From assembly GCF_051020985.1 (NCBI RefSeq), contig NW_027475133.1, positions 2,170,001 through 2,234,000 of the forward strand: a stretch of DNA of 64,000 nucleotides, written 5' to 3'. The notes under the pieces are model-generated. The model had not been told where the DNA came from. It searched no databases and worked only from the letters and a program-made list of their open reading frames with translations. Positions 63,993 through 64,000 of the stretch are shown piece by piece. The translations under genes were made by a program, and so were the position numbers. The DNA is from Nomia melanderi (lineage: Eukaryota > Arthropoda > Insecta > Hymenoptera > Halictidae). Each line of letters begins with the position of its first letter. The stretch's first letter is position 1.

Positions 63993-64000
63993 GGAGGCCC
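63993..64000 (+). repeat. Partial last monomer
   Basis: The window ends eight bases into a monomer, right after a class A junction. The array continues beyond both ends, so its full length is unknown. Confidence 0.95.

Larger units (their letters stand above)
1..64000 (+). repeat. 175-bp tandem satellite array, 365 full monomers
   Basis: The same landmarks recur every 175 bases from end to end. With monomer position 1 at GGAGGCCCTG, the consensus has CGGGAACGACC at 29-39, GGGGCCGAG at 51-59, CATGGGGCCGGACACTC at 73-89, AATCCAATATATATC at 103-117 and GATATC at 122-127. The first landmark is at 126 and the last at 63993, a distance of 365 x 175 minus 8. No monomer is inverted and no foreign DNA interrupts the array. 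The unit has about 52.6% GC (51 G and 41 C in 175). Arrays like this are typical of eukaryotic centromeric or pericentromeric heterochromatin; the specific location and species are not visible from the sequence. I do not recognise the family. Confidence 0.98.
25846..64000 (+). repeat. Zone 5: large homogeneous array
   Basis: About 218 monomers with few private changes, mostly combinations of a limited set of marker alleles (ATAGATCTGG, GGATACTCAGG, GAGACGCTGG, GGCCAGCGGG, CAACGGG, CCAGCGGCC). No C, D or E monomer occurs here. Overlapping segmental duplications at 4, 5, 8, 9, 12, 13, 14, 15, 16 and 86 monomer offsets account for much of it. It contains no gene or unrelated sequence. Confidence 0.85.

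Noticed and set aside
1..64000. Primate alpha satellite (171 bp)
   Set aside because: Similar unit length only. The sequence shows none of the alpha satellite landmarks I know, and the unit is 175 bp with 52.6% GC.
1..64000. CRISPR array
   Set aside because: The entire 175-bp unit is repeated, with no short repeat plus unique spacer pattern.
1..64000. tRNA- or 5S-derived satellite with internal pol III promoter boxes
   Set aside because: I could not find convincing A-box and B-box motifs at suitable spacing on either strand of the consensus.

Overview
The whole window is one uninterrupted tandem array of a single satellite DNA family with a 175-bp monomer. I see no gene, no RNA gene and no mobile element. 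Counting from the first GGAGG landmark (position 126) to the last (position 63993), there are 365 complete monomers, all head to tail on the + strand. Part-monomers lie at 1-125 and 63993-64000. By landmark phase, 348 of the 365 are exactly 175 bp. The other 17 carry single-base insertions or deletions (five of 176 bp, eleven of 174 bp, one of 173 bp), which sum to the observed net loss of 8 bases. A continuous homogeneous array of this size points to a eukaryotic chromosome: centromere, pericentromere or other constitutive heterochromatin. I do not recognise the family and cannot name the species. It is not human alpha satellite, and the diagnostic spacing of a CENP-B box is absent.

The monomer has two halves. 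Positions 1-100 are about 66% GC and contain several G runs. Positions 101-175 are about 35% GC and hold a cluster of overlapping inverted repeats (113-150). At the 3' end there are two main haplotypes. Class A has TAGAG at 139-143, ATAAACC and GAATTATCTGCA. Class B has TACAG, ATAAATC and GCATTGTCTGTA. Recombinants between the two also occur.

Layout: (1) 1-3800, homogeneous monomers with a duplicated several-monomer segment and 176-bp CTCGAG marker monomers. (2) 3801-12548, a diverged zone with 'C' monomers whose central ~62-70 bp is replaced by a colinear but about one-third different sequence, plus 'E' monomers. (3) 12549-18004, a zone with its own 'D' monomers and near-perfect 7-monomer and 4-monomer higher-order repeats. 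(4) 18005-25845, kilobase-scale mosaic duplications with offsets of 20, 23, 11 and 10 monomers, and the last C monomers. (5) 25846-64000, a large homogeneous zone resembling zone 1, built from overlapping segmental duplications at offsets of 4, 5, 8, 9, 12, 13, 14, 15, 16 and 86 monomers.

The pattern is what repeated unequal exchange and gene conversion would leave. An older, more diverse block (zones 2-4) sits between more recently homogenised DNA (zones 1 and 5), and rare marker monomers link zone 1 to zone 5 over 34-62 kb. All open reading frames are by-products of the repeat. Because 175 is not a multiple of three, the frame changes from monomer to monomer and no frame stays open. Duplication ends are read by eye and are good to within a few tens of bases.
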